Below are positions 9,712-22,039 of a stretch of DNA of 64,000 nucleotides, one piece after another. This DNA comes from Hygrophila difformis (taxonomy: Eukaryota > Streptophyta > Magnoliopsida > Lamiales > Acanthaceae): assembly GCA_030278955.1 (NCBI GenBank), contig JAOANR010000013.1, positions 42,630,191 through 42,694,190 of the forward strand, written 5' to 3'. The notes beneath the pieces were generated by a model that saw nothing but the letters and a program-made list of their open reading frames with translations, ran no database searches and had not been told where the DNA came from. Every line of letters begins with the position of its first letter. The first letter of the stretch is position 1. The translations under genes were made by a program, and so were the position numbers.

Positions 9712-12700
9712 TTATGTCCCCATAACTGTGTCGGTATCGGTTTGGAACAATGTCGGGTATCGTTCTCTCATGTCGGATTCTACTTCCCAAGTTGCCGTCT
9801 CACTTTCGTGGTTTGACCAAAGAACCTTGATCATTTTGACGGTTTTGTTCCTCGTTACTCATTCCTTAGTATCGAGAATACGCACTGGGACTTCTTCGTA
9901 AGTCAAATCTTCATCGAGCTCAATTATCTCCGGTTGAAGTACATGTGTCGGGTCCGGCACATACTTCTTTAGTTGCGAGACATGGAAGACATTATGAACT
10001 CGATCTAAGTGTGGCGGTAAAGCCAATCGGTAGGCTAGAGTTCCGACTCGTTCTAGAATTTCGTAAGGTCCTATGTATCGAGGACTTAACTTCCCTCGTT
10101 TGCCAAAGCGCATCACCCCCTTCATGGGTGATATCTTTAGCATGACTCTATCTCCCACTTGAAATTCTAGGTCTCGTCGTCTTACGTCGGCATAACTCTT
10201 TTGACGGTCTCGTGCGGCTTTCATCTTCCCTTGAATCACTTTGATTTGTTGAGCCATGTCTTCGATAAGTTGTGGTCCCACTACCACGGACTTATCGTTT
10301 TCTTCCCAGCTCAATGGGCTTCGGTACTTTCGTCCATACAACGCCTCGAAAGGTGTCATGCCGATGCTAGCATGGTAGCTATTATTGTAGGAAAACTCAA
10401 TCAGGGGTAAATGAGATTCCCAATTCCCTTTGAATTCCAACACACATGCTCTCAGCATGTCTTCTAGTGTTTGGATTGTTCTCTCGGTTTGACCATCCGT
10501 CATCGGGTGGATGCGGTGCTCATTTTGATTTGAGTACCGAGAGCTTTTTGTAACTCCGTCCAGAAATGAGAGACAAATCTACTGTCTCTATCGGAAATGA
10601 TATCATGTGGTACTCCATGTCGTCGTACCACATTATCAATGTAGGCTCGGGCCAATTGGTCCATAGTCCACGTGTCTTTCATTGGGATAAATATGGCTGT
10701 CTTCGTTAGCCTATCCACAATCACCCAAATCTTGTTCATGCCTTTAGGTGATCGGGGTAATCCCGAGACAAAGTCCATTGAGATGCTATCCCACTTCCAA
10801 CTTGGAATCTCTAGTGGTTGCATCAATCCTAAGGGTTTATGTCGCACTGCCTTAACCTTTTGGCAGGTGAGACATCTCGCCACGAAGTTCGCCACTTCCT
10901 TCTTCATTCCCGGCCACCAATAGATCTTCTTCAGATCTTTGTATAGCTTGTCACCTCCGGGATGTACGGAATATGGCGTGTTGTGCCCTTCCTCCATCAA
11001 CCTTAGTTTCAACTCGGCACATTTAAGAGGCACACACCATCTCCCTTTGAAACGGATGCTTCCATCCTCGTGGACAGCAAATCCTATTGCCTTTCCTTCG
11101 GCAATATACCCTTTTATCCTCTCGAGTTTCGGGTCACCCGGTTGAGCGAGTTGAATCTCGTCTAATATTGGAGTTTCTACGACCATGGCATTGATCACTG
11201 TGCCAGGATGCACAAGTTCTAACTTCAATCTAGCCAATTCCAAGTACAATGCCGGCGGAATTACCAACGAGTTTGTCACGTGTTGGGTTTTCCGACTTAG
11301 GGCATCGGCTACCACATTCGCCTTCCCCTCGTGGTATGCTATCTCTAAATCGTAGTCTTTAATAAGTTCCAACCACCTTCGCTGTCTCAAATTCAACTCC
11401 TTCTGAGTGAATATATATTTCAAGCTCTTGTGGTCGGTGAACATTCGACACTTCCGCCCATAAAGATAATGTCTCCATATCTTTAGAGCGAAAACAACCG
11501 CTGCCAACTCCAGGTCGTGGGTCGGATAATTTCCCTCGTGAGGTTTTAGTTGGCGTGATGCATAGGCTACGACTCTCGAGTCTTGCATCAAGACACAACC
11601 TAAACCTTCCTTCGAAGCATTGCTATACACTTCGAAGTCACCATTCTCTGATGGTAATGTTAATACGGGTGTGGTTGTGAGTCGTTTCTTCAGCTCTTGA
11701 AACGCAGTCTCACACGCTTCGGTCCACTCGTATTTTGCTCCTTTCTTCAGTAGCTGGGTCAAAGGACGTGCAATCCTTGAAAAGTCCTTCACAAATCGTC
11801 TATAATACCCGGCTAATCCAAGGAAACTCCTTATTTCCGTTGGACTCTTCGGAGTTGCCCACTCCGTCACGGCAGAAACTTTTGCCGGATCCACTGATAC
11901 TCCATCAGCGGATACTATGTGTCCGAGGAATGCCACTTCTTGCAACCAGAAATCGCATTTGGACAGCTTGCCGTATAGCTGATTTCTTCGCAAGATTTCC
12001 AACACTTGATGTAAGTGTTTTGCATGCTCTTCCTCGCTCTTTGAGTAGATCAGGATGTCGTCGATGAACACTACTACGCACTGATCTAACAATTCACGGA
12101 ACACGTTGTTCATGAGATTCATGAACATGGCCGGAGCATTTGTTAACCCGAAGGATAACACTGTGAACTCGTAATGGCCATACCGCGTTCGAAATGCCGT
12201 CTTCGGAATGTCCTTCTCGGCGATCCTCAATTGATGATACCCAGATCGCAAATCGATCTTCGAGAATACTGAAGCTCCCTTCAGTTGATCAAACAGATTC
12301 TCTATCCTCGGTAGGGGGTATTTATTCTTAATGGTCACTTGGTTTAGTCCTCGGTAATCTATGCAAAGACGCAGTCCTCCGTCTTTCTTCTTGACAAATA
12401 AAACCGGTGCTCCCCAAGGGGACGTACTCGGTCTTATGTAGCCTTTTCCTAATAGTTCCTCGAGTTGTTCCTTTAACTCCTTCATTTCCAGTAGTGCCAT
12501 CCGGTACGGAGCTTTTGAGACAGGCTCTGTCCCCGGAATGAGATCTATAGTGAATTCAAGATCTCTCTCAGGTGGCATGCCCGGAACGTCCTCAGGGAAC
12601 ACGTCCGGGTATTCTCTTACCACTGGTATGCTATCAACCTTGTTCTCTTCCGCCTCAAGGTTGTGCACATAGCACACATATAGTTCATACCCCTTACGCA

Positions 12701-12920
12701 TCAAGTTATTTAATTTGAGTGCACTAACGATTTTGTTACGTTTCTTAGGGGGCTGAGAGTAAAAGCTAACTCTCTTTCCCCTACTTTTTGACAAGGTGAT
12801 CTTTTGCTTTTGGCATTCGATCACCGCTTTATACTGGGATAGCCAATCCATCCCCAGTATGATGTCAAAGTCTCTTAAGTTAAATTCTACTAAGTTCGCG
12901 AAGAATTCTACGTTCTTATC
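9712..12920 (-). pseudogene. pol: Retroelement pol (PR-RT-RNase H-INT-chromodomain), copy 1, broken
   Basis: The main open part (12851-10500) carries, in order, the end of the protease, RT with [11 protein letters not shown] as its catalytic box, RNase H, and integrase with an HHCC zinc region and the DFVSGLPRS and SDRDSRF acidic motifs. Four lesions are visible by comparison with the truncated copy at 18255-19944 and with the frame itself: a 1-base loss near 12918 separates gag-PR from the rest; a 1-base loss near 10510 splits integrase before TDGQTER; CGA has become TGA at 9856-9858, cutting off the chromodomain; and the first RNase H aspartate is asparagine ([10 protein letters not shown]). 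There is also an in-frame 9-base deletion near 11195. After these, the frame would end at the TAA at 9712-9714. The product cannot be a working polyprotein. Confidence 0.93.
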
Positions 12921-14430
12921 ACTATAGGAATTCCGTTATATCGTTTAGAGCAAGACACTACTTCTCCAGAAGGCAATTGAATTCCTAAGCTAATTCTCTC
13001 GCACTTAGGTAGATCTAACTCAGGCACTATCCTTGATGCTATAATTGAGCAACTAGCTCCAGAATCAAATAGAATTCTAAGGGGCGTATTCAACACATAA
13101 AATGTACATGCCATCACTTCTCCTTGCGCAGGCACGTCCGCTTGGTTCACCACGTTCAGCCTCCCCATAGGGCGTCCCTGATTGCCCTGTTGATTCGCAT
13201 TCGGCTGCTGATTTTGTTGCTGGTTTTGATTCTGAGGGGGCGGAGGTCGCTGGTTCTGGTTCTGGTTTTGCGGCCTATTTTGAGGGGGTCTGTACCCTTG
13301 GTTATTGCCGTTTCGCCCGTTTTGGTTTTGAGGCTGTTCTTGCCCCGCGACTAAATCGTCCCTCTTTGTTATGTTCTCGAGCCTAGTCCGGCAATCCCGT
13401 CGAACGTGACCCATTCGACCGCATCGGTAACAGGCGCCTTGTTGCGGGCATCCCCTTGCCAGATGGGGTCGTCCACATCTCGGGCAAGGCGGTACCGGTT
13501 CTTCTTGGTTGAACCTCCTCCCAGTGTTGTTTTGTTGGGGCCTATTCGACCCTCTGCGCTGCTCGTTCCTTCCAGTGTTGTTCTCGTTTCTTGAGTCTCG
13601 GCTTCTCTTGTCTTGAGGACCCCTGCCGGACTCCCCACTCACCCTTCTTTTCAGCTGCTGCACGCGTGCTACCGCCACAGCGCGGTCATACACTGCTTGC
13701 AAATCGGGGTGGTGTACCCCCGCGATCACCTCGCGCACGGACAGGTTTAGTCCCATCTCGAACTTCTGTGCCTTTTCTGCATCAGTAGGCACTAGCCTTG
13801 GTGCGAACCTCACCAGCTCCTTGAATCGTGTGTAGTACTCTTGTACGGTTTGGCCTCCCTGCTTCAGTGACAGGAACTCTTCGTACATGGCAGCTTTAGT
13901 ACTCAAGGGATAGAATCGATCCCTGAGTAGTTCCATCATCTCCATCCACGAGTAGGGCTCGTCATCTTCAGTCAGTTTAGCTTGAGTGGCCTGCCACCAG
14001 TCGTCGGCTTCGCCTCCCAAGTAGTACGAAGCGACGTGCACTCTTTCTCCTTCCGGACATTTAACTGCTCCCAGCAGCTTGTCGAAGGTCCGGATCCACT
14101 CTTCCAGTTTAGCTGGATCCTCCTCACCAGCATAGTGGGGCGGCTGGTAAGGATTCACCATCGCCAGGTAGTTAGGGCGAGCTTGGGGCGGAGGTACCGC
14201 CACAGCTTGTCCCTGGTTGACTTGCGCGTTTCCGAGCGCAATCAACACTTCCTCTATCGTCCTAAGACGATCGCCCACATTGTTCGGTGCGGGGGCGTCC
14301 TGCGCACCTTGGGGTTGTTCCATCTCAGGTTGAATCGGTTCAGTGACGTTTGGTGGTGTTTCAGTGGGGTTTCAGTGGTGGTTTGGGGAGCGGGTTGAGT
14401 TCTTCCTCTTCCTCTTCCTCTGGGTGCCAT
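12908..14430 (-). pseudogene. gag: Retroelement gag with CCHC zinc knuckle, copy 1 (frameshifted near N-terminus)
   Basis: The long frame from the ATG at 14323 encodes 471 residues. It holds a retrotransposon gag domain (WEWIRTF-like EEWIRTFDKLL, DDWW, FYPLS), an Asn/Gln-rich linker, one zinc knuckle CYRCGRMGHVRRDC, and the start of the aspartic protease with its active-site triad as LFDSGAS. The natural start is probably the MAPRGRGRG methionine at 14428-14430, which lies in another frame; a 1-base loss near 14360 would separate the two. The 3' end runs into the protease frameshift near 12918, so the gag and pol frames no longer join. Confidence 0.9.
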
Positions 14431-14727
14431 TCTGGTACAAATGGGATAGATTAGGACTGGTGAATTTAGCATATAGTCTAAGCAATTTATATAGATGTAT
14501 ATGTGTGTTGCAATTTAGCACGTGGTGCTTTGTTCGAACTAAGAAGCGTCGTACGCTTCGGGGTTTTATTTTATTTCGAATTTTTTTTTTCACGGCTGTA
14601 CAGACAGATCTGTCTGTTTTTTTTTCGATTTATTACAAATAAATCGGGCATTTTATTTCCTCAAAAGAAATTTTAGTACAAAAGTAGAAATATTTTCCTA
14701 GCAAAATAGTATCTAACAATAGAATCT

Positions 14728-15048
14728 CTAGTGTCTCATGACGTCCTCCGGTGGGGTAGCAGGATCTTCCTCCGGATCTTCCTCCTCCGAACTCGGCGGC
14801 AGTAGCTCGTCAAAGATAGTGTTTAAGTCTTGCCCTTGGGCATCGATGTAATCTTTTAGTATTAAGTTTTGCGTAGTGAGGGTTTGAACTTGGCGTTCGA
14901 GTTGGTTTATGCGGTGATGATCCGCCTCTCTCAAATTGCCCATGTGATGTAAATTGGCCTCCAATTGAGCCATACGGTACTTCATTTACTCTAGGGTTTG
15001 GTGGGAATCGAGATGAACGCTCATCATCCTGACCATCAACTGCATCAT
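14728..15048 (-). pseudogene. Extra coiled-coil ORF between 5' LTR and gag
   Basis: A frame from the ATG at 15046-15048 runs 107 codons to 14728 with a single in-frame TAA at 14986-14988; the part after it (85 codons, from an ATG at 14985) is open. The predicted product is a heptad-like helix (MAQLEANL, INQLERQVQTLTTQ) followed by a short acidic tail (SSEEEDPEEDP). I do not recognise a family. It has the element's strand and lies in the leader upstream of gag, where some Ty3/gypsy lineages carry an additional ORF. Confidence 0.5.
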
Positions 15049-15091
15049 GTCTTGACTAGCCACCTAGCGCAAGCAAGATATCTAATTTAAT

Positions 15092-15224
15092 ATTCGCCAA
15101 GATTCTAAGTTCAATTCGCCAAGATTCTAAGTTCAAAGATTCTAAGTTCAAGTTTCGCCAAGATCCTAAGTTCAAGTTTCGCCAAGATTCTAAGTTCAAG
15201 TTTTGCCAAGATTCTAAGTTCATA
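15092..15224 (-). repeat. Tandem repeat in the retroelement leader (~24-bp unit)
   Basis: GATTCTAAGTTCAAG plus TTTCGCCAA recurs about six times with small length changes between the PBS and the leader ORF. Copy number is likely to vary between insertions. Confidence 0.85.
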
Positions 15225-15424
15225 GGAGAGATGCAATATGCAAATGCAAATGATGATTCCCCCCAATAATAATTTAATGCACCACATATATATATTTTTC
15301 CATGTGTTTTAAAATAAAAATTTTCCATGGAAATAATACTTTAATATTTAAAATAATAGTTAAAATACTAATAATAGTTTAAAAATAATAATGGTTTAAA
15401 AATGGTAGTTTTAAAAATAGCCGG

Positions 15425-15436
15425 GCTCTGATACCA
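15425..15436 (-). other. Primer-binding site, initiator tRNA-Met
   Basis: On the minus strand, TGGTATCAGAGC lies three bases after the end of the 5' LTR. It is complementary to the 3' end of plant initiator tRNA-Met, the usual primer of Ty3/gypsy chromoviruses. It fixes the coding orientation of the element as minus. Confidence 0.9.
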
Positions 15437-15439
15437 ACT

Positions 15440-18030
15440 TGTAACACCCCGGTTTTTGGTCACCCAGGTCGGGATGTCACCGCCACATCCCCTAGTAAGA
15501 CACGGTTTCTCCGAGCTTACTAAAAGGATGCAAGGCTAGGTATTGCAGTATTTAAAACATTTAAATCATTCAAGATAGCCCATACATTATAATTCAAAAA
15601 TAATATTAATATAGCGCAGCGGAAATAAATGGTTTAGTACAGTATCGAAGCGGAAAATATTAATAGGGCCGACATGGCCAAAACACGGGTTAAACAGGCC
15701 CGTTCATAATATAGTCTAAAGTACGAATTTAAAAGCAAAATAACAATCCCCAAAATCCCATGCATGAATCGTGCTCACACATGCTCATTCCACATATTCT
15801 GTAAGAAAGGGAGTAAAAACGGTTTTGGTCAGCAAACTTGCTGAGTAAGTTAACACATGCATGATCGTAGGGTTTGAAAGCCATTAATTTAATAATTTAA
15901 TAAAAGCATGATAATAACATAATATTTAATTTAATCTAATCAACTATCCAATGGCATAATTTATCTCACGCTTTATTTAATAACACATATCGCATGGTTT
16001 AAGATAAAAGCCATAATTTAAATAAAGCATTTAAATAATTTAATTGGACAATAACATAATTTAATCTAATTTAATTTAATTTAAAATCCCCATTACATCC
16101 CCGATTTGGTATTTCAAAGTTTCACGATAGCATCGCGATGTCAACAAGTTTAGCCAGTAGCCCGGCGGCCGCAACCGTATCAGTCATACCCAGTACCACT
16201 CCGGAGCCTCGGGAAACCCATACGGATATTCACGAGAGTGTAGGCTCTATATTTCGCCGTTTTGGCAATATCACATTTCAAGTTTAGCGCGCGGGGTCAC
16301 CATCGTCCATTACGGCACGAAGTGAAGCAGTTAGGGGGCACCCTGCAGAGCACTCACCCCTAATTTTAATTTATCAAGTTTGTAAGGAGATTTAATTTTT
16401 AAAATCTGACTTCAATTGTATTTATTTAAAAATAATATCTCAACTCATTTCAACCCTAAAGGTTAATTCCATGTTTCAACAAGATCTCAAGATTTTGTTT
16501 CCGGTAAACCACAGTTTACTCTAAAATTCGTCTAGAATCAGATTTAATTCCAAAAATTCCAAAATTTCATATCTGAATCAGAAACGTCAAGATCTACAAC
16601 TTTCGTGTTTTAACTTTTTCAATCCGAGATACCTAAGTAGGTCAAAATCACCAATTTTCGCATAAGAACCATTCTGTCCGAGTTTAATGTATCACAGTTT
16701 AAAGATTTCGAATTCTACCATAGCAATTCAACTCCAAATTTAATGAAATTTGACAGAGATCATCTTAAGACAATTATATACAACTTTCATGTTCGGCCAA
16801 AGATCTAAAACAGTCTAGATCCTATGTCAAAAACGTGATCAAGATCATTCCTAAATTCTGTCCAAGATTTCAAGATCTAGATTCAAACAGTTCGTTTTCG
16901 GTGGGTTTTCACATATCAAATCAACTCCAAAAATTCTCAAAAATTTACAGTAGCTAGATCTAAGTCTTAGGAACGTTTTTTGAGTTTTAAGTTTTTCCGT
17001 TTGAGTTCGTTTTAAGGTTCGGAAAAATTCATCAAATCTGTTGCGTCGGTAGAAAGTTTAGATTGACAGATTTTCGATTCCTTGATAATCTTTTAGTTTG
17101 AATGTTTTCATTCATCCCAAAACCATGTAAGAGTTAACTTACAGAGTTTATGAACATCCGGGATCGTCTATTCGAAGGCGTGGCTTCCAGTCCACCGTTT
17201 CTCCTCTCCGTTCGTCGGGTTCTACGATCTAGATCCAATACGAGGTGTAGAAAAGAAAAGAAGATGATTAGGATTCGTTTTCGAACCGTTTATTGAACAA
17301 AGATTGGATCGAGACTTACCACGACTATGGAGGTCTGTAGAAATTTCGTCCAACAGGTCTCGCCTTTGGTTTCGTGCCTCCGACGACTCCGGATTTAGGG
17401 TTTCGAATGTGTAGAAGGTTGTAGGGTTTCGTAAAAGTATTTGGAGCTCCTAGGAGGTCGTATTTATAGATTTCCAAGTCCTAGGGCGTCCAACATCTGA
17501 CTTAAGGGTCTTGGGTCGAGAGATGTTCAACCGAAAGTCGAAAAAATCCGCGTTCGGGCGAGAGATTCACGCAACGGGCAAATCTGTCGTGTGGCGCGGT
17601 TGTGGCGCGCTTTTCCTCCTTCACCGCGCGGCCACCGCGCGACACTCGCCTGGACTTCGGTCCGGGCGGGTCGTGCGATCCGTCGTGCTTTTCCGCCTCT
17701 CTTTCGGGTTTCTATCCCTCTATGCTCCCGAATTCCGATTTCCGGGGTATCTTCGGGTTTCTACTTTCTCTCTAAATTTTCACTCGGGTCTAATTGGATG
17801 TTTTGGACTCGAATCCTCGAGTTCATTAGCGTCGGGTTTTGGTGTACAATTTATTTAGCTTTTTTCTATTTAATTAAATTCCTTTAATTCCTTTTTAAGT
17901 TAAAATCTCATTTCTCATTTCCTTATCTTTATTTATTTATTTATTTGCTGGATTCATTTATTTATGGTATTTATGGTTTATTTATTTAATTATTGTTTTA
18001 TTTTATGTTGAAAAATTCTCGGGTATTACA
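15440..18030 (-). repeat. LTR, 5' side of the gag-pol region
   Basis: This 2591-bp LTR differs from the one at 6898-9487 by about 25 scattered substitutions and a 1-base indel. It doubles as the boundary of the truncated second internal region to its right, so it is shared by both copies. Confidence 0.95.
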
Positions 18031-19944
18031 GTCTACCCTCCTTAAGAATCAACTTCGTCCTCGAAGTTGTGTTTCGGCTTTTCTCGTGCTAAAGGTCTTG
18101 TGTTTGTTTTATTATGTTGTGACTGAACTTAGAATTAAAACTTCTAAGCTGCCTACGTACCCGGTAAAGGGATCAAGCCATAACGTAGTTCATCAATTTA
18201 CAAAAGTGCACGAAAAATAGGTGGTATCACATCCTCTCCCCCTTAAGATTGCAGTTATGTCCCCATAACTGTGTCGGTATCGGTTTGGAACAATGTCGGG
18301 TATCGTTCTCTCATGTCGGATTCTACTTCCCAAGTTTCCGTCTCACTTTCGTGGTTTGACCAAAGAACCTTGATCATTTTGACGGTTTTGTTCCTCGTTA
18401 CTCGTTCCTTAGTATCGAGAATACGCACTGGGACTTCTTCGTAAGTCAAATCTTCATCGAGCTCAATTATCTCCGGTTGAAGTACATGTGTCGGGTCCGG
18501 CACATACTTCTTTAGTTGCGAGACATGGAAGACATTATGAACTCGATCTAAGTGTGGCGGTAAAGCCAATCGGTAGGCTAGAGTTCCGACTCGTTCTAGA
18601 ATTTCGTAAGGTCCTATGTATCGAGGACTTAACTTCCCTCGTTTGCCAAAGCGCATCACCCCCTTCATGGGTGATATCTTTAGCATGACTCTATCTCCCA
18701 CTTGAAATTCTAGGTCTCGTCGTCTCACGTCGGCATAACTCTTTTGACGGTCTTGTGCGGCTTTCATCTTCCCTTGAATCACTTTGATTTGTTGAGCCAT
18801 GTCTTCGATAAGTTGTGGTCCCACTACCACGGACTTATCGTTTTCTTCCCAGCTCAATGGGCTTCGGCACTTTCGTCCATACAACGCCTCGAAAGGTGTC
18901 ATGCCGATGCTAGCATGGTAGCTATTATTGTAGGAAAACTCAATCAGGGGTAAATGAGATTCCCAATTCCCTTTGAGTTCCAACACACATGCTCTCAGCA
19001 TGTCTTCTAGTGTTTGGATTGTTCTCTCGGTTTGACCATCCGTCATCGGGTGGAATGCGGTGCTCATTTTGATTTGAGTACTGAGAGCTTTTTGTAACTC
19101 CGTCCAGAAATGAGAGACAAATCTACTGTCTCTATCGGAAATGATATCATGTGGTACTCCATGTCGTCGTACCACATTATCAATGTAGGCTCGGGCCAAT
19201 TGGTCCATAGTCCACGTGTCTTTCATTGGGATAAATATGGCTGTCTTCGTTAGCCTATCCACAATCACCCAAATCTTGTTCATGCCTTTAGGTGATCGGG
19301 GTAATCCCGAGACAAAATCCATTGAGATGCTATCCCACTTCCAACTTGGAATCTCTAGTGGTTGCATCAATCCTAAGGGTTTATGTCGCACTGCCTTAAC
19401 CTTTTGGCAGGTGAGACATCTCGCCACGAAGTTCGCCACTTCCTTCTTCATTCCCGGCCACCACTAGATCTTCTTCAGATCTTTGTATAGCTTGTCACCT
19501 CCGGGATGTACGGATATGGCGTGTTGTGCTCTTCCTCCATCAACAATAGTTTCAACTCGGCACATTTAAGAGGCACACACCATCTCCCTTTGAAACGGAT
19601 GCTTCCATCCTCGTGGACAGCAAATCCTATTGCCTTTCCTTCGGCAATATACCCTTTTATCCTCTCGAGTTTCGGGTCACCCGGTTGAGCGAGTTGAATC
19701 TCGTCTAATATTGGAGTTTCTACGACCATGGCATTGACCGTTTCTCTCACTGTGCCAGGATGCACAAGTTCTAACTTCAATCTAGCCAATTCCAAGTATA
19801 ATGCCGGCGGAATTACCAACGAGTTTGTCACGTGTTAGGTTTTCCGACTTAGGGCATCGGCTACCACATTCGCCTTCCCCTCGTGGTATGCTATCTCTAA
19901 ATCGTAGTCTTTAATAAGTTCCACCACCTTCGCTGTCTCAAATT
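18031..19944 (-). pseudogene. pol: Truncated second internal region: pol fragment (end of RNase H, integrase, chromodomain)
   Basis: The integrase core and chromodomain are open from 19451 to 18255 (398 codons) and retain the residues lost in copy 1, including [10 protein letters not shown] and the ILDTKERVTRNK linker into the chromodomain. Upstream, TAT has become TAG in IYWWPG (near 19467), a 1-base deletion follows near 19513, and CAA has become TAA in TQHVTN (near 19836). Homology stops at 19944 within TCTCAAATT; beyond it the DNA is unrelated. RT, protease and gag are missing. Confidence 0.93.
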
Positions 19945-22039
19945 TGGATTGATTGGCTCTATGGCTTTGAATATATTGTTTGCTTTAGTGAAACAATATT
20001 ATGGATAACCTGAGATGGAAACAATGTCCTGCGTGTTACACCATGTTGACTAACCAATGTAATGTGGAATTTCTATTCCAAGGCAACAGTTTGGTGGCCC
20101 TCAAAGCAAACTTGATGGCTACAAATGAGCTTCGCGCCCATACTGTTCTCATTCTGAATCTCTTCATTTTGGAGCTTTTAATCGAAATTGGTAATATCTT
20201 GATCCCTATATTGACCAAGTAAGCTTGCATTTGAAGGTGTATATTTCAAATCTATCTGAGTTGTTTACCTTGTTGCCAAATATCTTGAAATTCCTTGTGT
20301 CTTTTAATCTATCTATTCAGTTTTCTTCTATTCCTGTAATTAAAATAATATTTGGAGTTTTTTGTTGAATTTTCCATCAGGGTTTTAAGGAACAACAATA
20401 TTACCGCGTTTATGTCGTTAAGGTTAACATGGGTCCCAAGGTACTGCGGTATTTTGCTGCTACACGTTTCTGGTCTTATACTTCGGACAATACGCTTAAG
20501 GTTAACAATATTGACTCGTGACTTCTCAAAACAATTTTCCATTGTGCATTCATTGTTCATGCTTAAATGAAGATAGGTTGATTGGTTTTTTTTTTGTTAT
20601 TTTTTTGTTCTCTTCCTTGGTTAGTGAATAGAGCTTATTGAATACTCAATTGTTGTCCGGCCAGCCAACAAGCCCAGGGGAGGGGATGCTTCTATGCTTC
20701 TACTCTGTAGTTTATAAGATGACATCATTATATAAAAGGTGAGTGACATTTTAGCTGCAAACACTGTAAATTTCCACTTAATGTCGGACTTTTTTTTTAA
20801 AATCCAAACTGGAGCAAGCTAGGGATGAACTGCCCTAAACCCCAATTTTTGGTGAGGTTCTGTCATGGCATCTTCATGTTCTCCTTCCTCACGAGGCTCT
20901 TCAGAATTTGGAGAGCACAGTCAACATTTTATGTGAAGTTTATATCCAGTTTCCCCTCTTTTTTCTCTTTGATGTTATAAGGATATAGCTTTTGATATTC
21001 TTTTTGCCTGTCAAGATGTTTGTGCTATAGGTGATCTTAGGACTATTTCATTGGAGATATTATATCTATCGTTTGTAGGTTTTCTGATGATGGCTTGTAA
21101 TAAATAATGATGCCAAGACTGTCGATTTAAGAAGTTAATGTTGTATAAAAATGTGCATTCATAAGGACTAGTGGCCTGGCCTTGAAAGCCACCAGCCCAC
21201 CCTATTTTTATTATATACTTCCTCCGTTCTCAAATATTTGCTACGGACCCACTAGGCACGCAGTACAATGCATATTTTGAATCATTAATAGTTCAAGTTC
21301 GGTAAATTTAAAAATTCTAAAAGTTCGATATTTAAAAACTACACGACGAGACAAATCTAACAAGATCCCTCTTGACTATATTTTAACTTGTATAACTATG
21401 ATAAAACTTTAAATCAAAGTGTATGGTTGAATAGTGCCCCAAACCAAATGCGGCAAACATTTGAGAACGGAGGAAGTATATGCTATCTTCAGATTATTGT
21501 TTATCAGTTTTGATTTGGACATTAATGTGTTATCTTGCGTACGCCTGTAACGTATTCGAAAAAATGCTTGTTTTGATATTATTTTTCAAGATTTGTGGCC
21601 GTGGATTTTTCTTATGTTTTGTTTGTGCTGATTTTAGTATTCGACTTTGTAAGCCTACAATCTTTGTGTGCAATGGAATTTTTGTAGGCAAGATCTTTTG
21701 ATGAAATACTGATAATGATTTTGCAGGAAGAAGAGGTAGAACCACCCCTGGGTTATTGATTGTTGTATTTTTTATTATGCAAGGGGGAACGTTGATGAAT
21801 GATGTGGTAGACTTTGCCCGAAAATCAAAGGGGAAACAGAGCTCGTTTATATTGGAGAACTGTGGATATAATTTTTGCTTCTTTGTTTATAATAATATAT
21901 TGATACTCTGTTTCCTACCAATCCCAACTTACTAAATTTTATTGAGATATCTTGGTTACAAGTTGAATTTTATCACCATATTCCACAATTAGATTTATCT
22001 TAATTTTGCTTTTATTTCAGTTTTGAGTGTTTTATTGCA
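19945..22039. other. Non-retroelement DNA to the right of the truncated copy; possible gene remnants
   Basis: The sequence changes abruptly at 19945. A short open stretch (20001-20222) and a second one after an acceptor-like CAG (20385) look exon-like and are bounded by plausible splice sites, but I cannot assign either to a family. A Stowaway MITE lies at 21218-21476. The block leads into the Helitron 3' terminus at 22106 and may be the right part of that element. Confidence 0.35.
21218..21476. mobile_element. Stowaway-type MITE
   Basis: CTTCCTCCGTTCTC and GAGAACGGAGGAAG form the inverted ends, flanked by TA. The internal TTGACTATATTTTAACTTG block matches the family in reverse orientation to the 3.4-kb copy. 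Confidence 0.85.

Larger units (their letters stand above)
6898..19944 (-). mobile_element. Ty3/gypsy (Tekay-like chromovirus) array: LTR - internal - LTR - truncated internal
   Basis: Two near-identical LTRs (6898-9487, 15440-18030) enclose one gag-pol internal region read on the minus strand. A second copy of the downstream internal region follows the right LTR and stops abruptly at 19944 inside the RNase H segment. The PBS matches initiator tRNA-Met. The C-terminal chromodomain-like motif (VKVLW..H.SE..TWEVE..MRE.YP.LF) points to the Tekay/Del lineage. The left flank ends CATCAT, but no matching target duplication exists at 18031 because the sequence there is element-internal. I count roughly 25 differences between the LTRs by eye (~1%), so the insertion is young. 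Neither internal region has an intact gag-pol. Confidence 0.93.

Noticed and set aside
9968..9990. Open frames inside the LTRs and antisense to pol
   Set aside because: They recur identically with every LTR or pol copy, carry no motifs and oppose well-supported retroelement coding.
20380..20480. A LRNNNIT-like string suggesting a leucine-rich-repeat gene
   Set aside because: The similarity is a single short string without any LRR periodicity around it.
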